Shown one piece after another: positions 32,603 through 40,745 of a DNA stretch of 64,000 nt (its first letter is position 1; every line of letters begins with the position of its first letter). The translations under genes and the position numbers were made by a program. The stretch comes from Bradyrhizobium embrapense. Lineage in GTDB: Bacteria > Pseudomonadota > Alphaproteobacteria > Rhizobiales > Xanthobacteraceae. The notes beneath the pieces were generated by a model. That model worked only from the letters and a program-made list of their open reading frames with translations, was not told where the DNA came from and did not search any database. The stretch is taken from NCBI RefSeq assembly GCF_001189235.2, contig NZ_LFIP02000017.1, positions 1-64,000 on the forward strand. The letters are read 5' to 3'.

Positions 32603-34678
32603 TCAGTGAGCGTCGGCCCAGACCTTGCGCTTGGTGAAGTACATCAGGATGGCGAACACCACCAGGAAGAAGAACACCTGCATGCCGATCCGCTTGCGCG
32701 CTTCCATGTGCGGCTCGGCGGCCCACATCAGGAAGGTGGTGACGTCATGCGCGTACTGCTTGACGGTCGCGGGCGAGCCGTCGTCGAAGGTCACCTGGCC
32801 GTCGGACAGCGGCTTCGGCATCTTGATGGCGTGGCCGGGGAAGTACTTGTTGTAGTAGGTCCCCTCCGGAACGGTCACGCCCGCCGGCGGCTTGTCCTCA
32901 AAGCCCTGCAGGATGGCGTCGACATAGTCCGGGCCCTGCTCCTGGTATTGGGTGAAGAAGTCGAACACGAACTGCGGGAAGCCGCGCTTGTAGGAGCGCG
33001 CCTTCGCCATCAGCGACAGGTCCGGGGGCGCCTTGCCGCCGTTGGCCGCGGCTGCGGCCTGCTCGTTCGGGAACGGTGCCGGGAAATAATCCGCGGTGCG
33101 GCCCGGACGCTCGAACATCTCACCCTGGTCGTTCGGACCGTCCTTGATCTTGTACTCGGACGCGAACGCGGCTGCCTGCGCCTCCGAATAGCCGGGACCA
33201 CCGGGATCGGCGAGGTTGCGGAACGCGACGTAGTTCAGGCTGTGGCAGGCCGAGCAGACTTCCTTGTAGACCTTCAGGCCGCGCTGCAGCGAGCCGCGGT
33301 CATACTTGCCGAAAGGGCCGGAAAACGACCACTTCTGGGCCGGCGGCGCATCGCCGCCCTCCTCCGCCTTGGCGCTCTGGATGCTGCCGGCGAACACGAG
33401 CCCGCCTGCAACCATGATTGCAATCATGGTCGAGACCATCGGCTGCGGACGGCCCTTGCTCTTCGCCAGCACGTCGTCGGCGATCGAGTTCGGCACCGGG
33501 CGCGGCGTCTCGATGCGGGCGAGCAGCGGCAGCACGATCAGGAAGTAGGCGAAGTAGCACACCGTCAGGATCCGGCCGGCGATCACATAGATGCCTTCCG
33601 GCGGCTGGGAGCCGAGATAGCCGAGCAGGATGCAGACCACCACGAAGATCCAGAAGAACTGCTTGGCCAGCGGACGATACTTCGACGACCGGGTCCGTGC
33701 GCTGTCGAGCCAGGGCAGGAAGCACAGGATGATGATCGCCGAGAACATCGCCACGACGCCGGCGAGCTTGTTCGGGATCGAGCGCAGGATCGCGTAGAAC
33801 GGCAGGTAGTACCATTCAGGCACGATGTGCGCCGGGGTCACGCCCGGGTTCGCCGGGATGTAGTTGTCGGCGTCGCCGAGGTAGTTCGGCATGTAGAAGA
33901 TGAACCAGGCGAAGAAGATCAGGAAGCACGACACTCCGAAGGCGTCCTTGATCGTCGCATAGGGCGTGAACGGCACGGTGTCCTTCTCGGTCTTGGCCTC
34001 GACGCCGGCCGGGTTGTTCTGACCCGCGACGTGCAGCGCCCAGACGTGCAGCACGACCACGCCGGCGATCACGAACGGCAGCAGATAGTGCAGCGAGAAG
34101 AAGCGGTTCAAGGTCGGGTTGCCGACCGAATAGCCGCCCCACAGCAGGGTCACGATGCTCTCGCCGAAATACGGCACGGCCGAGAACAGATTGGTGATGA
34201 CGGTGGCGCCCCAGAAGCTCATCTGGCCCCACGGCAGCACGTAGCCCATGAAGCCGGTCGCCATCATCAGGAGGTAGATGATGACACCAAGGATCCACAG
34301 CACCTCGCGCGGCTCCTTGTACGACCCGTAATAGAGACCGCGGAACATGTGGATGTAGACGGCGAAGAAGAACATCGACGCGCCGCAGGCATGCATGTTG
34401 CGCAGCAGCCAGCCGTAATTGACGTCGCGGACGATCAGTTCGACCGACTTGAAGGCGAGATCGGCGTGCGGCGTGTAGTGCATCGCCAGGATCACGCCGG
34501 TCAGGATCTGCAGCGCCAGCATCATCGAAAGGATGGCGCCGAAGGTCCACCAGTAGTTCAGGTTGCGCGGCGTCGGGTAGGCCACGAACGAGGAGTGGAT
34601 CAGGCCGAAGATCGGAAGGCGCCGTTCGATCCACTTCAAGGCGGGGTTGCTCGGTTGAAAATCAGATGGTCCGCTCAT
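32603..34678 (-). CDS. fbcH: Cytochrome b/c1 fusion precursor of the bc1 complex
   Basis: The 691-residue polyprotein has an N-terminal cytochrome b (about 1-410) with haem ligands His96, His110, His197 and His211 and the Qo-site PEWY at 287-290. A second signal peptide follows (VSTMIAIMVAGGLVFAGSI...AKA, cleavage after about 438). Then comes cytochrome c1 with the haem c motif CSACH at 475-479 and a C-terminal membrane anchor (QVFFFLVVFAILMYF). In Bradyrhizobium japonicum this single gene product is cleaved to the two subunits of ubiquinol-cytochrome c reductase. It follows fbcF on the same strand with a 72-base gap. Confidence 0.97.
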   Translation of the reverse strand: MSGPSDFQPSNPALKWIERRLPIFGLIHSSFVAYPTPRNLNYWWTFGAILSMMLALQILTGVILAMHYTPHADLAFKSVELIVRDVNYGWLLRNMHACGASMFFFAVYIHMFRGLYYGSYKEPREVLWILGVIIYLLMMATGFMGYVLPWGQMSFWGATVITNLFSAVPYFGESIVTLLWGGYSVGNPTLNRFFSLHYLLPFVIAGVVVLHVWALHVAGQNNPAGVEAKTEKDTVPFTPYATIKDAFGVSCFLIFFAWFIFYMPNYLGDADNYIPANPGVTPAHIVPEWYYLPFYAILRSIPNKLAGVVAMFSAIIILCFLPWLDSARTRSSKYRPLAKQFFWIFVVVCILLGYLGSQPPEGIYVIAGRILTVCYFAYFLIVLPLLARIETPRPVPNSIADDVLAKSKGRPQPMVSTMIAIMVAGGLVFAGSIQSAKAEEGGDAPPAQKWSFSGPFGKYDRGSLQRGLKVYKEVCSACHSLNYVAFRNLADPGGPGYSEAQAAAFASEYKIKDGPNDQGEMFERPGRTADYFPAPFPNEQAAAAANGGKAPPDLSLMAKARSYKRGFPQFVFDFFTQYQEQGPDYVDAILQGFEDKPPAGVTVPEGTYYNKYFPGHAIKMPKPLSDGQVTFDDGSPATVKQYAHDVTTFLMWAAEPHMEARKRIGMQVFFFLVVFAILMYFTKRKVWADAH

Positions 34679-34750
34679 TGATGCGATCCTGAAGAAGAAA
34701 AACGACGCGATGGGTCCAAGGGGAAGCCGAAATCCCGTGATGTCCGGGAC

Positions 34751-35281
34751 TTAGCCGATCTGGATTTTGGTGTCGGTAAGGAAGGCGTAGGGCGGCACCG
34801 CCAGGTTGGCGGGCGCCGGCCCCTGTCGGATACGACCGGAGGAGTCGTACTGGGAGCCGTGGCAGGGGCAGAAGAAGCCGTCGTAGTTGCCCTCATGGGC
34901 GATCGGGATACAGCCGAGATGGGTGCAGATGCCGATCACGACCAGCCACTGGTCGTGGCCTGCCTTGACGCGGGCCGAGTCGGGCTGCGGATCGGGCAGG
35001 CTCGAGAGCGCCACGCTCTGGGCCTCCTGGATCTGCTTCTTGGTGCGGTGGCTGATGTAGATCGGCTTGCCGCGCCAGAACACCTTGATGTCCTGGCCTT
35101 CGGCGATTGGCGCCAGGTCGACCTGGATCGGCGCGCCGGCCGCGATCGTCGCGGCATCCGGGTTCATCTGGGCAACCAGCGGCCAGACGGTGGCGGCTGC
35201 GCCGACCACGGCGGCAGCTCCGGTTGCAACAAAGAGAAAATCACGGCGTGTCGGATGGTCCGCCGAAGACGCTGTCGTCAC
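34751..35281 (-). CDS. fbcF: Rieske iron-sulfur subunit of the bc1 complex
   Basis: The 176-residue protein has a twin-arginine motif TRRDFLFVATGAAAVVGAAA at residues 11-30 that doubles as its membrane anchor. The [2Fe-2S] ligands are in CTHLGC (119-124) and CPCHGS (138-143). It accepts electrons from ubiquinol and passes them to cytochrome c1. The start is GTG at 35279-35281 with AGGA upstream; a longer reading to 35443 would place the twin arginines unusually far in. It is first in the fbcFH operon and is divergent from the trmL operon. Confidence 0.95.
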   Translation of the reverse strand: MTTASSADHPTRRDFLFVATGAAAVVGAAATVWPLVAQMNPDAATIAAGAPIQVDLAPIAEGQDIKVFWRGKPIYISHRTKKQIQEAQSVALSSLPDPQPDSARVKAGHDQWLVVIGICTHLGCIPIAHEGNYDGFFCPCHGSQYDSSGRIRQGPAPANLAVPPYAFLTDTKIQIG

Positions 35282-35559
35282 GATTCCTAGCCCTTTCTTT
35301 TCTGCAGCCGGTGGAACCGCCCCGGAGACGCTGGGAAGCGCCCCAAGAAAGGCTGCCGGCGCCCGCGGCCCCCGCGGCGGCAGAAAACCACTATTCCCCA
35401 CCCCAAATGGCGGAACAGCAGTCCAGAATCGTTCTATTGGCACCCTTGCCGGACGAGCGCAAGCCCGCTATCGGCTCGCACACGTGCAATGCACGAAATC
35501 CGCGCCGAGCGATGTTTTATTGAGACAATTTCATCCGGATTTCACGGGTCGTCCGCACC

Positions 35560-36039
35560 ATGCAGATCGCGCTGTTCCAGCCCGACATCCCCCAGAATAC
35601 AGGGACGATTCTGCGCCTGTGCGCCTGCCTTGACGTGTCAGCCCATATCATCGAACCGGCGGGATTCGACACTTCGGACCGGAATTTCCGCAGGGCGGGT
35701 ATGGACTATCTCGACCATGTGCGGTTGAAGCGTCACGACTCATGGTCGAAATTCGAGGAATGGCGGGCCGAGGCCGGATGCCGGCTGGTCCTGTTCACGA
35801 CCAAGGCGGCGAAATCCTATCTTGATTTCGCGTATACGGCCTCCGATGTCCTGCTGTTCGGGCGCGAAACGGCAGGGGTGACCGACGCGGTGGTGGCCGC
35901 CGCGGACGCGCGGCTGGTGATTCCGATCAGGCCGAGTTTGCGCTCGCTCAATGTGGCGGTCACCGCGGCCATGGCGGTCGGTGAGGCGCTGCGGCAGACA
36001 GGATTTGCCGGCTCAGGACTTGCCGGTTCTGCAACTTGA
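35560..36039 (+). CDS. trmL: tRNA (cytidine/uridine-2'-O-)-methyltransferase TrmL
   Basis: The 159-residue SPOUT methyltransferase has the conserved N-terminal IALFQPDIPQNTGTILRLCA and the knot-forming C-terminus VIPIRPSLRSLNVAVTAAMA. TrmL methylates the 2'-OH of the wobble nucleotide 34 of two leucine tRNAs. It is the first gene of a plus-strand run trmL-queE-queD-hemF-HAD with gaps of 10 to 34 bases or overlap, divergent from fbcFH. The neighbour queE/queD genes feed another wobble-position modification. The 278-base gap upstream holds the divergent promoters and no evident gene. Confidence 0.93.
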   Translation: MQIALFQPDIPQNTGTILRLCACLDVSAHIIEPAGFDTSDRNFRRAGMDYLDHVRLKRHDSWSKFEEWRAEAGCRLVLFTTKAAKSYLDFAYTASDVLLFGRETAGVTDAVVAAADARLVIPIRPSLRSLNVAVTAAMAVGEALRQTGFAGSGLAGSAT

Positions 36040-36049
36040 GGGATTTTTG

Positions 36050-36682
36050 GTGAGCTACGCGGTCAAGGAGATCTTTCTCACCCTGCAGGGCGAAGGCGCC
36101 CATGCGGGCCGGGCCTCGGTGTTCTGCCGGTTCGCCGGATGCAACCTCTGGAGCGGTCGCGAGCAGGACCGCGCTGGCGCGGTCTGCCGGTTCTGCGACA
36201 CCGATTTCGTCGGCACCGATGGCACGCTCGGCGGCCGCTATGCGACCGCCGACGAGCTGGCCGGCACCATTGCCGCGCAATGGACCGGGGGCGAGGCCGA
36301 TCGCTACGTGGTGCTAACCGGCGGCGAGCCGCTGCTCCAGGTCGATACGGCCCTGATCGCGGCGCTGCACGGCCACGGCTTTGCGATCGCGATCGAGACC
36401 AACGGAACCATCGCCACGCCCGACGGGCTCGACTGGATCTGCGTCAGCCCCAAGGCCGCGTCCGAGCTCGTGGTGCGCAAGGGGCACGAGCTCAAGCTGG
36501 TCTATCCACAACCGGAGAACGCGCCGGAGGATTTTGCGGGGCTCGCCTTCGAGCGCTTCTCGCTGCAGCCGATGGACGGCCCCGACCTGATCGCGAACAC
36601 CGAGCTTGCGATCGCATACTGCCTGAAGCACCCGCAATGGCGGCTCAGCGTGCAGACGCACAAGACGCTCGGCATTAGATGA
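36050..36682 (+). CDS. queE: 7-carboxy-7-deazaguanine synthase
   Basis: The 210-residue radical SAM enzyme converts carboxytetrahydropterin to 7-carboxy-7-deazaguanine in queuosine synthesis. It has the atypical cluster motif CNLWSGREQDR...CRFC, which reads CX14CX2C, as in many QueE proteins. The context EIFLTLQGEGAHAGRASVFC before it and LTGGEPLLQVD after it fit the family. The start is GTG at 36050, ten bases after trmL; the longer frame would overlap trmL. It is followed by queD, the previous step of the pathway. Confidence 0.93.
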   Translation: MSYAVKEIFLTLQGEGAHAGRASVFCRFAGCNLWSGREQDRAGAVCRFCDTDFVGTDGTLGGRYATADELAGTIAAQWTGGEADRYVVLTGGEPLLQVDTALIAALHGHGFAIAIETNGTIATPDGLDWICVSPKAASELVVRKGHELKLVYPQPENAPEDFAGLAFERFSLQPMDGPDLIANTELAIAYCLKHPQWRLSVQTHKTLGIR

Positions 36683-36716
36683 ACCCTACCTGAGCAGAAC
36701 TGGATTGTTGAACGAG

Positions 36717-37082
36717 ATGTGGGAATTGACGAAAGCGTTTCGGTTCGAGGCTGCGCATGCGCTGTCCGGAACGACCTTTGGCACCGCCAGCGAGGAGATT
36801 CACGGTCACTCCTTCCGCGCTGAAGTCACGGTGCGCGGCACGCCCGATCCGAAAACCGGAATGGTGATCGATCTCGGCCTGCTCGAACGCGCCATGGCTG
36901 AGGTGCAGAAGACGCTCGACCACAAGTTCCTCAACAAGATCGAGGCGATCGGCGTGCCGACGCTGGAGAATCTTTCGCGCTTCATCTGGGAGCGGTTGCA
37001 GCACGCGGGCAAGCTGACCCGCGTCAGCGTCCATCGCGACAGCTGCAACGAGAGCTGCACCTATTTCGGCCCACAGGGTTAG
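36717..37082 (+). CDS. queD: QueD/PTPS-family protein, canonical Cys absent
   Basis: The 121-residue protein has the PTPS zinc ligands His14 (RFEAAHALS) and His29/His31 (IHGHSF), plus VIDLGLLERAMAEVQKTLDH. Its place between queE and hemF supports 6-carboxytetrahydropterin synthase. In E. coli QueD the catalytic Cys lies four residues before the HGH motif; here that position is Ser25, followed by Glu26 and Glu27. PTPS-III enzymes use a Glu in this area, so the chemistry may differ. An alternative TTG start at 36705 adds four residues. It ends three bases before hemF. Confidence 0.87.
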   Translation: MWELTKAFRFEAAHALSGTTFGTASEEIHGHSFRAEVTVRGTPDPKTGMVIDLGLLERAMAEVQKTLDHKFLNKIEAIGVPTLENLSRFIWERLQHAGKLTRVSVHRDSCNESCTYFGPQG

Positions 37083-37084
37083 CC

Positions 37085-37981
37085 ATGCTGCCGACAGACC
37101 CCGCCATCATCGAAGACCGCAAGGCGCGTGCGCGCGGCTGGTTCGAGGCGCTGCGCAACGACATCTGCGCGGCCTTCGAGAAGCTCGAGGACGATGCCTC
37201 CGCAACGCTCTATCCCGGCAATGCCGGCCGGTTCGTGCGCACCCCCTGGGACCGCACCGATCACACCGGCAAGCATGGCGGCGGCGGCGTGATGTCGATC
37301 ATGAAGGGCCGGCTGTTCGAGAAGGTCGGCGTACACTGCTCGACCGTACATGGCGAGTTCGCCCCCGAATTCCGCGCGCAGATTCCCGGCGCCGCCGACG
37401 ATCCACGCTTTTGGGCCTCGGGCATTTCGCTGATCGCGCATCTGCGCAATCCGAACGTGCCTGCCGTGCACATGAATACCCGCTTCGTCGTCACCACCAA
37501 GGCCTGGTTCGGCGGCGGCGCCGACCTGACGCCAGTGCTGAACCGGCGGCGTTCCCAGGAAGACCCCGATACGGTCGCCTTCCATGCCGCAATGAAAGAA
37601 GCCTGCAGCGGGCCGAACGGCGTCGCCGACTACGACAAGTACAAGAAATGGTGCGACGACTATTTCTATCTGCCGCATCGCAAGGAAGCCCGCGGTGTCG
37701 GCGGCATCTTCTATGACTGGCACGACAGCGGCGACTGGGAGGCCGATCTCGCCTTCACCCAGGACGTCGGGCGCAGCTTCCTGAAGATCTATCCTGAGCT
37801 GGTGCGACGCAATTTCGCGAGCGACTGGAGCGCGGAGGATCGCGACGAGCAGCTGGTCCGCCGCGGGCGCTATGTCGAGTTCAACCTGCTCTACGATCGC
37901 GGCACCATCTTCGGCCTGAAGACCGGCGGCAATGTCGATTCGATCCTGTCGTCGCTGCCGCCGGAGGTGAAATGGCCGTAA
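37085..37981 (+). CDS. hemF: Oxygen-dependent coproporphyrinogen III oxidase
   Basis: The 298-residue enzyme performs the oxidative decarboxylation of coproporphyrinogen III in haem synthesis. It shows the strong family segments GGGGVMSIMKGRLFEKVGVH, VHMNTRFVVTTKAWFGGGAD, RGVGGIFYDW and QLVRRGRYVEFNLLYDRGT. It is full length. It begins three bases after queD and its TAA overlaps the next gene's ATG, so the run is one operon. Its divergence from fbcFH links haem supply with cytochrome bc1 production. Oxygen-dependent HemF implies aerobic growth. Confidence 0.96.
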   Translation: MLPTDPAIIEDRKARARGWFEALRNDICAAFEKLEDDASATLYPGNAGRFVRTPWDRTDHTGKHGGGGVMSIMKGRLFEKVGVHCSTVHGEFAPEFRAQIPGAADDPRFWASGISLIAHLRNPNVPAVHMNTRFVVTTKAWFGGGADLTPVLNRRRSQEDPDTVAFHAAMKEACSGPNGVADYDKYKKWCDDYFYLPHRKEARGVGGIFYDWHDSGDWEADLAFTQDVGRSFLKIYPELVRRNFASDWSAEDRDEQLVRRGRYVEFNLLYDRGTIFGLKTGGNVDSILSSLPPEVKWP

Positions 37982-38712
37982 TGAACCTGCCACGCGCGAT
38001 GCTGATCGACATGGATGACACCATCCTGTCGGCCTATGGACGCCCCGAGATCGCCTGGAACACGATCACCGCCGAATTCGCCGCGGAGCTCGCTCCCCTG
38101 CCCCCGGAGATGGTCGCGACCGCGCTGCTGGCCTATGCGCGGCAATTCTGGTCGACCGCCGAGCCGATCTGGCGGATCAGGCTCGGCGAGGCGCGCCGGC
38201 TGACCGTGAAGGGCGGCTTCGCTCAGCTGGCGGCGGCCGGCCACCGTGCGCTGCCGGACGATCTCGCAGACCGCATCGCCGATCGCTTCACCGCCTATCG
38301 CGAGGAGGAGATGTTCGTCTTCCCCGGCGCGCATGAGGCGATCGATGCGTTCAAGGCGCTCGGCATCAAGCTCGCGCTGGTCACCAACGGCGCCGCCGAC
38401 ATGCAGCGCGCCAAGGTCGAGCGCTTCGCGCTCGGCCATCGCTTCGATCATATCCAGATCGAGGGCGAGCACGGTTTCGGCAAGCCCGAGGAGCGCGCCT
38501 ATCTGCACGCAATGCAGGCGCTCGGCGTCACCGCATCGGACACCTGGATGATCGGCGACAATCTGGAATGGGAAGTCGTGGCGCCGCAGCGGCTTGGCAT
38601 CTACGCGATCTGGATGGACGTGCACGGCGTCGGCCTGCCGGAGGGTTCGACGATCAAGCCCGATCGCATCATCCGCTCGCTGACCGAACTGGTTCCGGCC
38701 GCGCGGCAATAA
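37981..38712 (+). CDS. HAD-superfamily hydrolase
   Basis: The 243-residue protein has HAD motif I DMDDT (residues 10-14, nucleophile Asp10), motif II in LALVTNGAADMQR, and motif IV in WMIGDNLEWEV, with an inserted helical cap between. It belongs with phosphoglycolate-phosphatase-like HAD phosphatases, but the substrate is not predictable. The ATG at 37981 overlaps the hemF stop (TAATG). An in-frame ATG at 37972 would lie within hemF and too close to GGAGGTG. Coupling to hemF suggests the same mRNA. Confidence 0.87.
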   Translation: MNLPRAMLIDMDDTILSAYGRPEIAWNTITAEFAAELAPLPPEMVATALLAYARQFWSTAEPIWRIRLGEARRLTVKGGFAQLAAAGHRALPDDLADRIADRFTAYREEEMFVFPGAHEAIDAFKALGIKLALVTNGAADMQRAKVERFALGHRFDHIQIEGEHGFGKPEERAYLHAMQALGVTASDTWMIGDNLEWEVVAPQRLGIYAIWMDVHGVGLPEGSTIKPDRIIRSLTELVPAARQ

Positions 38713-38823
38713 TGCAGCAGCGGTTTTCACAGCAAATCCACCGCGCCAGGCGCCGATCGTGATTTGACTGTCATCACCGGTCGCTAGCTTGCCGTCCGCG
38801 TCATCCATCGCGGAGGGAAAATC

Positions 38824-39096
38824 ATGGAACTGAAACCAGGCGACGTCGTCATGCTGAAATCCGGCGGCCATCCGATCACGGTGGTCGACGTCGACGAGGA
38901 CAAGGTGGAGTGCCTGTGGATGGGGACGGACGGCGATCTGTTCCGCGAAACCCTGCCGCTCGTCGCACTCGAATCGACCGAGATCGATCCGGAAGACGAT
39001 GAAGAGGAAGACGACGAGGACGAGGACGACGACGAGGAAGAAGAGGACGACGAGGACGAGGACGGCGACCGCAAGAAGAAGCGCAAGGCGGCTTGA
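38824..39096 (+). CDS. DUF2158 (YodC)-like small protein with polyacidic tail
   Basis: The 90-residue protein has an N-terminal DUF2158-like domain (MELKPGDVVMLKSGGHPITV, then VECLWMGTDGDLFRETLPLV). A tail of about 28 almost uninterrupted Asp and Glu residues (about 55-81) follows, closed by the basic DRKKKRKAA. DUF2158 members are small beta-barrel proteins of unknown role. The acidic tail could mimic nucleic acid or bind metal or basic proteins; this is speculation. GGAGGG precedes the ATG by seven bases, so the start is well supported. It follows the HAD gene by 111 bases. Confidence 0.78.
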   Translation: MELKPGDVVMLKSGGHPITVVDVDEDKVECLWMGTDGDLFRETLPLVALESTEIDPEDDEEEDDEDEDDDEEEEDDEDEDGDRKKKRKAA

Positions 39097-39228
39097 TTTC
39101 CGTTGGCGCGATGCTGCCTGGCGGATGCTGGCGGCATCGTCTCCACCCGACGTTCAATCGTCGTTCAGCCAATCGTCACCGTGCCGCCGATGAGCGGCGG
39201 CATCGAGGTGCCGGCATTCAGCGGAAAC

Positions 39229-40485
39229 TCACAGCCGATGATCGCGGGTGAAACGGGAGACGGTCTGGTCGGCGATGCCAGACAACACCTGCGGATCGAG
39301 CGGAAAATCCGCGGCTAGCCAGGCATCCTCGGCCAAGGTCAGTACATGCCCGAGCGCCGGTCCCTCGGCGATCCCGCGCGCGATGAAATCCGACGCCCTC
39401 AACGGAAAGTGAGGGGCGCGCCAGCGTTGCGGCAACGTGGCGAGCGCGCGCCACTGCTCCACGTCGCGGTTCGCGCCGGTTCGCGCCCAGGCGAGCAGCA
39501 GCCGGTCACGATAAGGTTCCTCGTCGAGCCGGTAGAGCCTGCGCTTGGCGCGTGCCTCGTCCATGCCCGGCAGGCGCCACCAGCGATGGCCCATCGAATC
39601 GAGCGCCTTGGCTTCGGCGTTGGAGAGCCGCAGCCGGCTCGCGATGCGCCGCGCGTCCTCGGTCACGGCAACCGTCAGCGCGGCCAGCCTGCGCGTCGCG
39701 CTCGGCTTGAGCGCCATCAACTGCTCGATCTCGATCATCGCCGCGAACGGCCCGGTATAGGCGACGCCGCCGAACAGCGGCAGCAGCAATCCTCCGTCGC
39801 CCATCGCCACCACCGCGCCGGCGGCGCCGTTCGCGACCACGAGCTTGAGCATCTCCATGCGGATGCGCTCGGCCGACAGGCCGGCAAGTCCGGCGCGCCC
39901 GCTGATGCACGCGAGATAGCCGGCGCGGTCGACCTCGCCGACACCATAGGCGGCGTGGAAACGGAAGAGGCGCAGGATGCGTAGATAATCCTCGGCTATC
40001 CGCTGCGCGGCATCGCCGATGAAGCGCACGCGCCGCGCCTCGATGTCGGCGAGGCCGCCGACGTGGTCATGCACGACCCCCGAGGTGTCGACCGACAGGC
40101 CGTTGATGGTGAAGTCGCGCCGCTCGGCGTCGCGCACCCAGTCGCGCCCGAACGCCACCTTGGCCTTGCGGCCATAGGTCTCGGTGTCCTCGCGCAGCGT
40201 CGTCACCTCGAAGGGCTGGCCGTCGACCACCAGGGTCACGGTGCCGTGCTCGATGCCGGTCGGCACGCTCTTGATGCCCGCCCGCTTGGCGCGGCGGATC
40301 ACCTCCTCCGGCAATGCCGTGGTGGCGATGTCGATGTCGGCGAGCGGAAGCCGCATCAAGGCGTTGCGCACGGCGCCACCGATCACCCGCGCCTCCTCGC
40401 CGTCAGCATTGAGCAGGCCGAGCACGCGCGCCGCGGGCCCCGAAGCGAGCCATGGCGCGTCGGACAACAGGCGCACCTCGCTCAT
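39229..40485 (-). CDS. cca: CCA tRNA nucleotidyltransferase / poly(A) polymerase family
   Basis: The 418-residue class II nucleotidyltransferase has GG at 36-37 (VIGGAVRNALMRL), the catalytic D50xD52 (LADIDIATTA), RRDFTINGL at 122-130, and the RNA-binding-domain helices that follow. It adds or repairs the CCA end of tRNAs. The poly(A) polymerase alternative is less likely, since alphaproteobacterial members of this size are annotated as CCA-adding. It is the last gene of an overlapping four-gene operon, starting four bases inside the DUF6111 gene. Confidence 0.93.
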   Translation of the reverse strand: MSEVRLLSDAPWLASGPAARVLGLLNADGEEARVIGGAVRNALMRLPLADIDIATTALPEEVIRRAKRAGIKSVPTGIEHGTVTLVVDGQPFEVTTLREDTETYGRKAKVAFGRDWVRDAERRDFTINGLSVDTSGVVHDHVGGLADIEARRVRFIGDAAQRIAEDYLRILRLFRFHAAYGVGEVDRAGYLACISGRAGLAGLSAERIRMEMLKLVVANGAAGAVVAMGDGGLLLPLFGGVAYTGPFAAMIEIEQLMALKPSATRRLAALTVAVTEDARRIASRLRLSNAEAKALDSMGHRWWRLPGMDEARAKRRLYRLDEEPYRDRLLLAWARTGANRDVEQWRALATLPQRWRAPHFPLRASDFIARGIAEGPALGHVLTLAEDAWLAADFPLDPQVLSGIADQTVSRFTRDHRL

Positions 40486-40745
40486 TTCTCAGCTCCCGGC
40501 ACCAGCCTGCCGTTCTCGATATGGGCGGGAACGTAGGTCGAGTTCGGCGGCGCGCCGGTCAATTCGGCAAGCAGCACGAAGCTCACGATGACCATCACCA
40601 GCGCCGCCAGCGTCAGCTTCGCGATCATGTCGAGCGGCCAGGATGCCGGCAGCGTCACGCCGGACCGCGTCGCGATGAGGAAGATGGCATAGACCGCGAA
40701 CGGGATCAGAAAGATTCCGATCTCGGTCAACACCGTGCGGATCAT
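40482..40745 (-). CDS. DUF6111-like small membrane protein
   Basis: The 87-residue protein has two membrane helices (VLTEIGIFLIPFAVYAIFLI and LTLAALVMVIVSFVLLAEL) and a short hydrophilic end YVPAHIENGRLVPGAEK. It matches the DUF6111 type found between the Nudix and CCA-adding genes in rhizobia. The reading frame overlaps both neighbours by four bases (ATGA), indicating translational coupling. Role unknown; the conserved position suggests a link with the Nudix or CCA enzyme. Confidence 0.8.
   Translation of the reverse strand: MIRTVLTEIGIFLIPFAVYAIFLIATRSGVTLPASWPLDMIAKLTLAALVMVIVSFVLLAELTGAPPNSTYVPAHIENGRLVPGAEK

Noticed and set aside
32480..34681. 733-codon plus-strand frame opposite fbcH
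   Set aside because: It is antisense to a complete cytochrome b/c1 gene. Arg/His/Asp-rich composition without domains marks it as a shadow.
35900..36050. Possible preQ1 riboswitch before queE
   Set aside because: The gap to trmL is only ten bases and I saw no pseudoknot-like aptamer in the preceding sequence.
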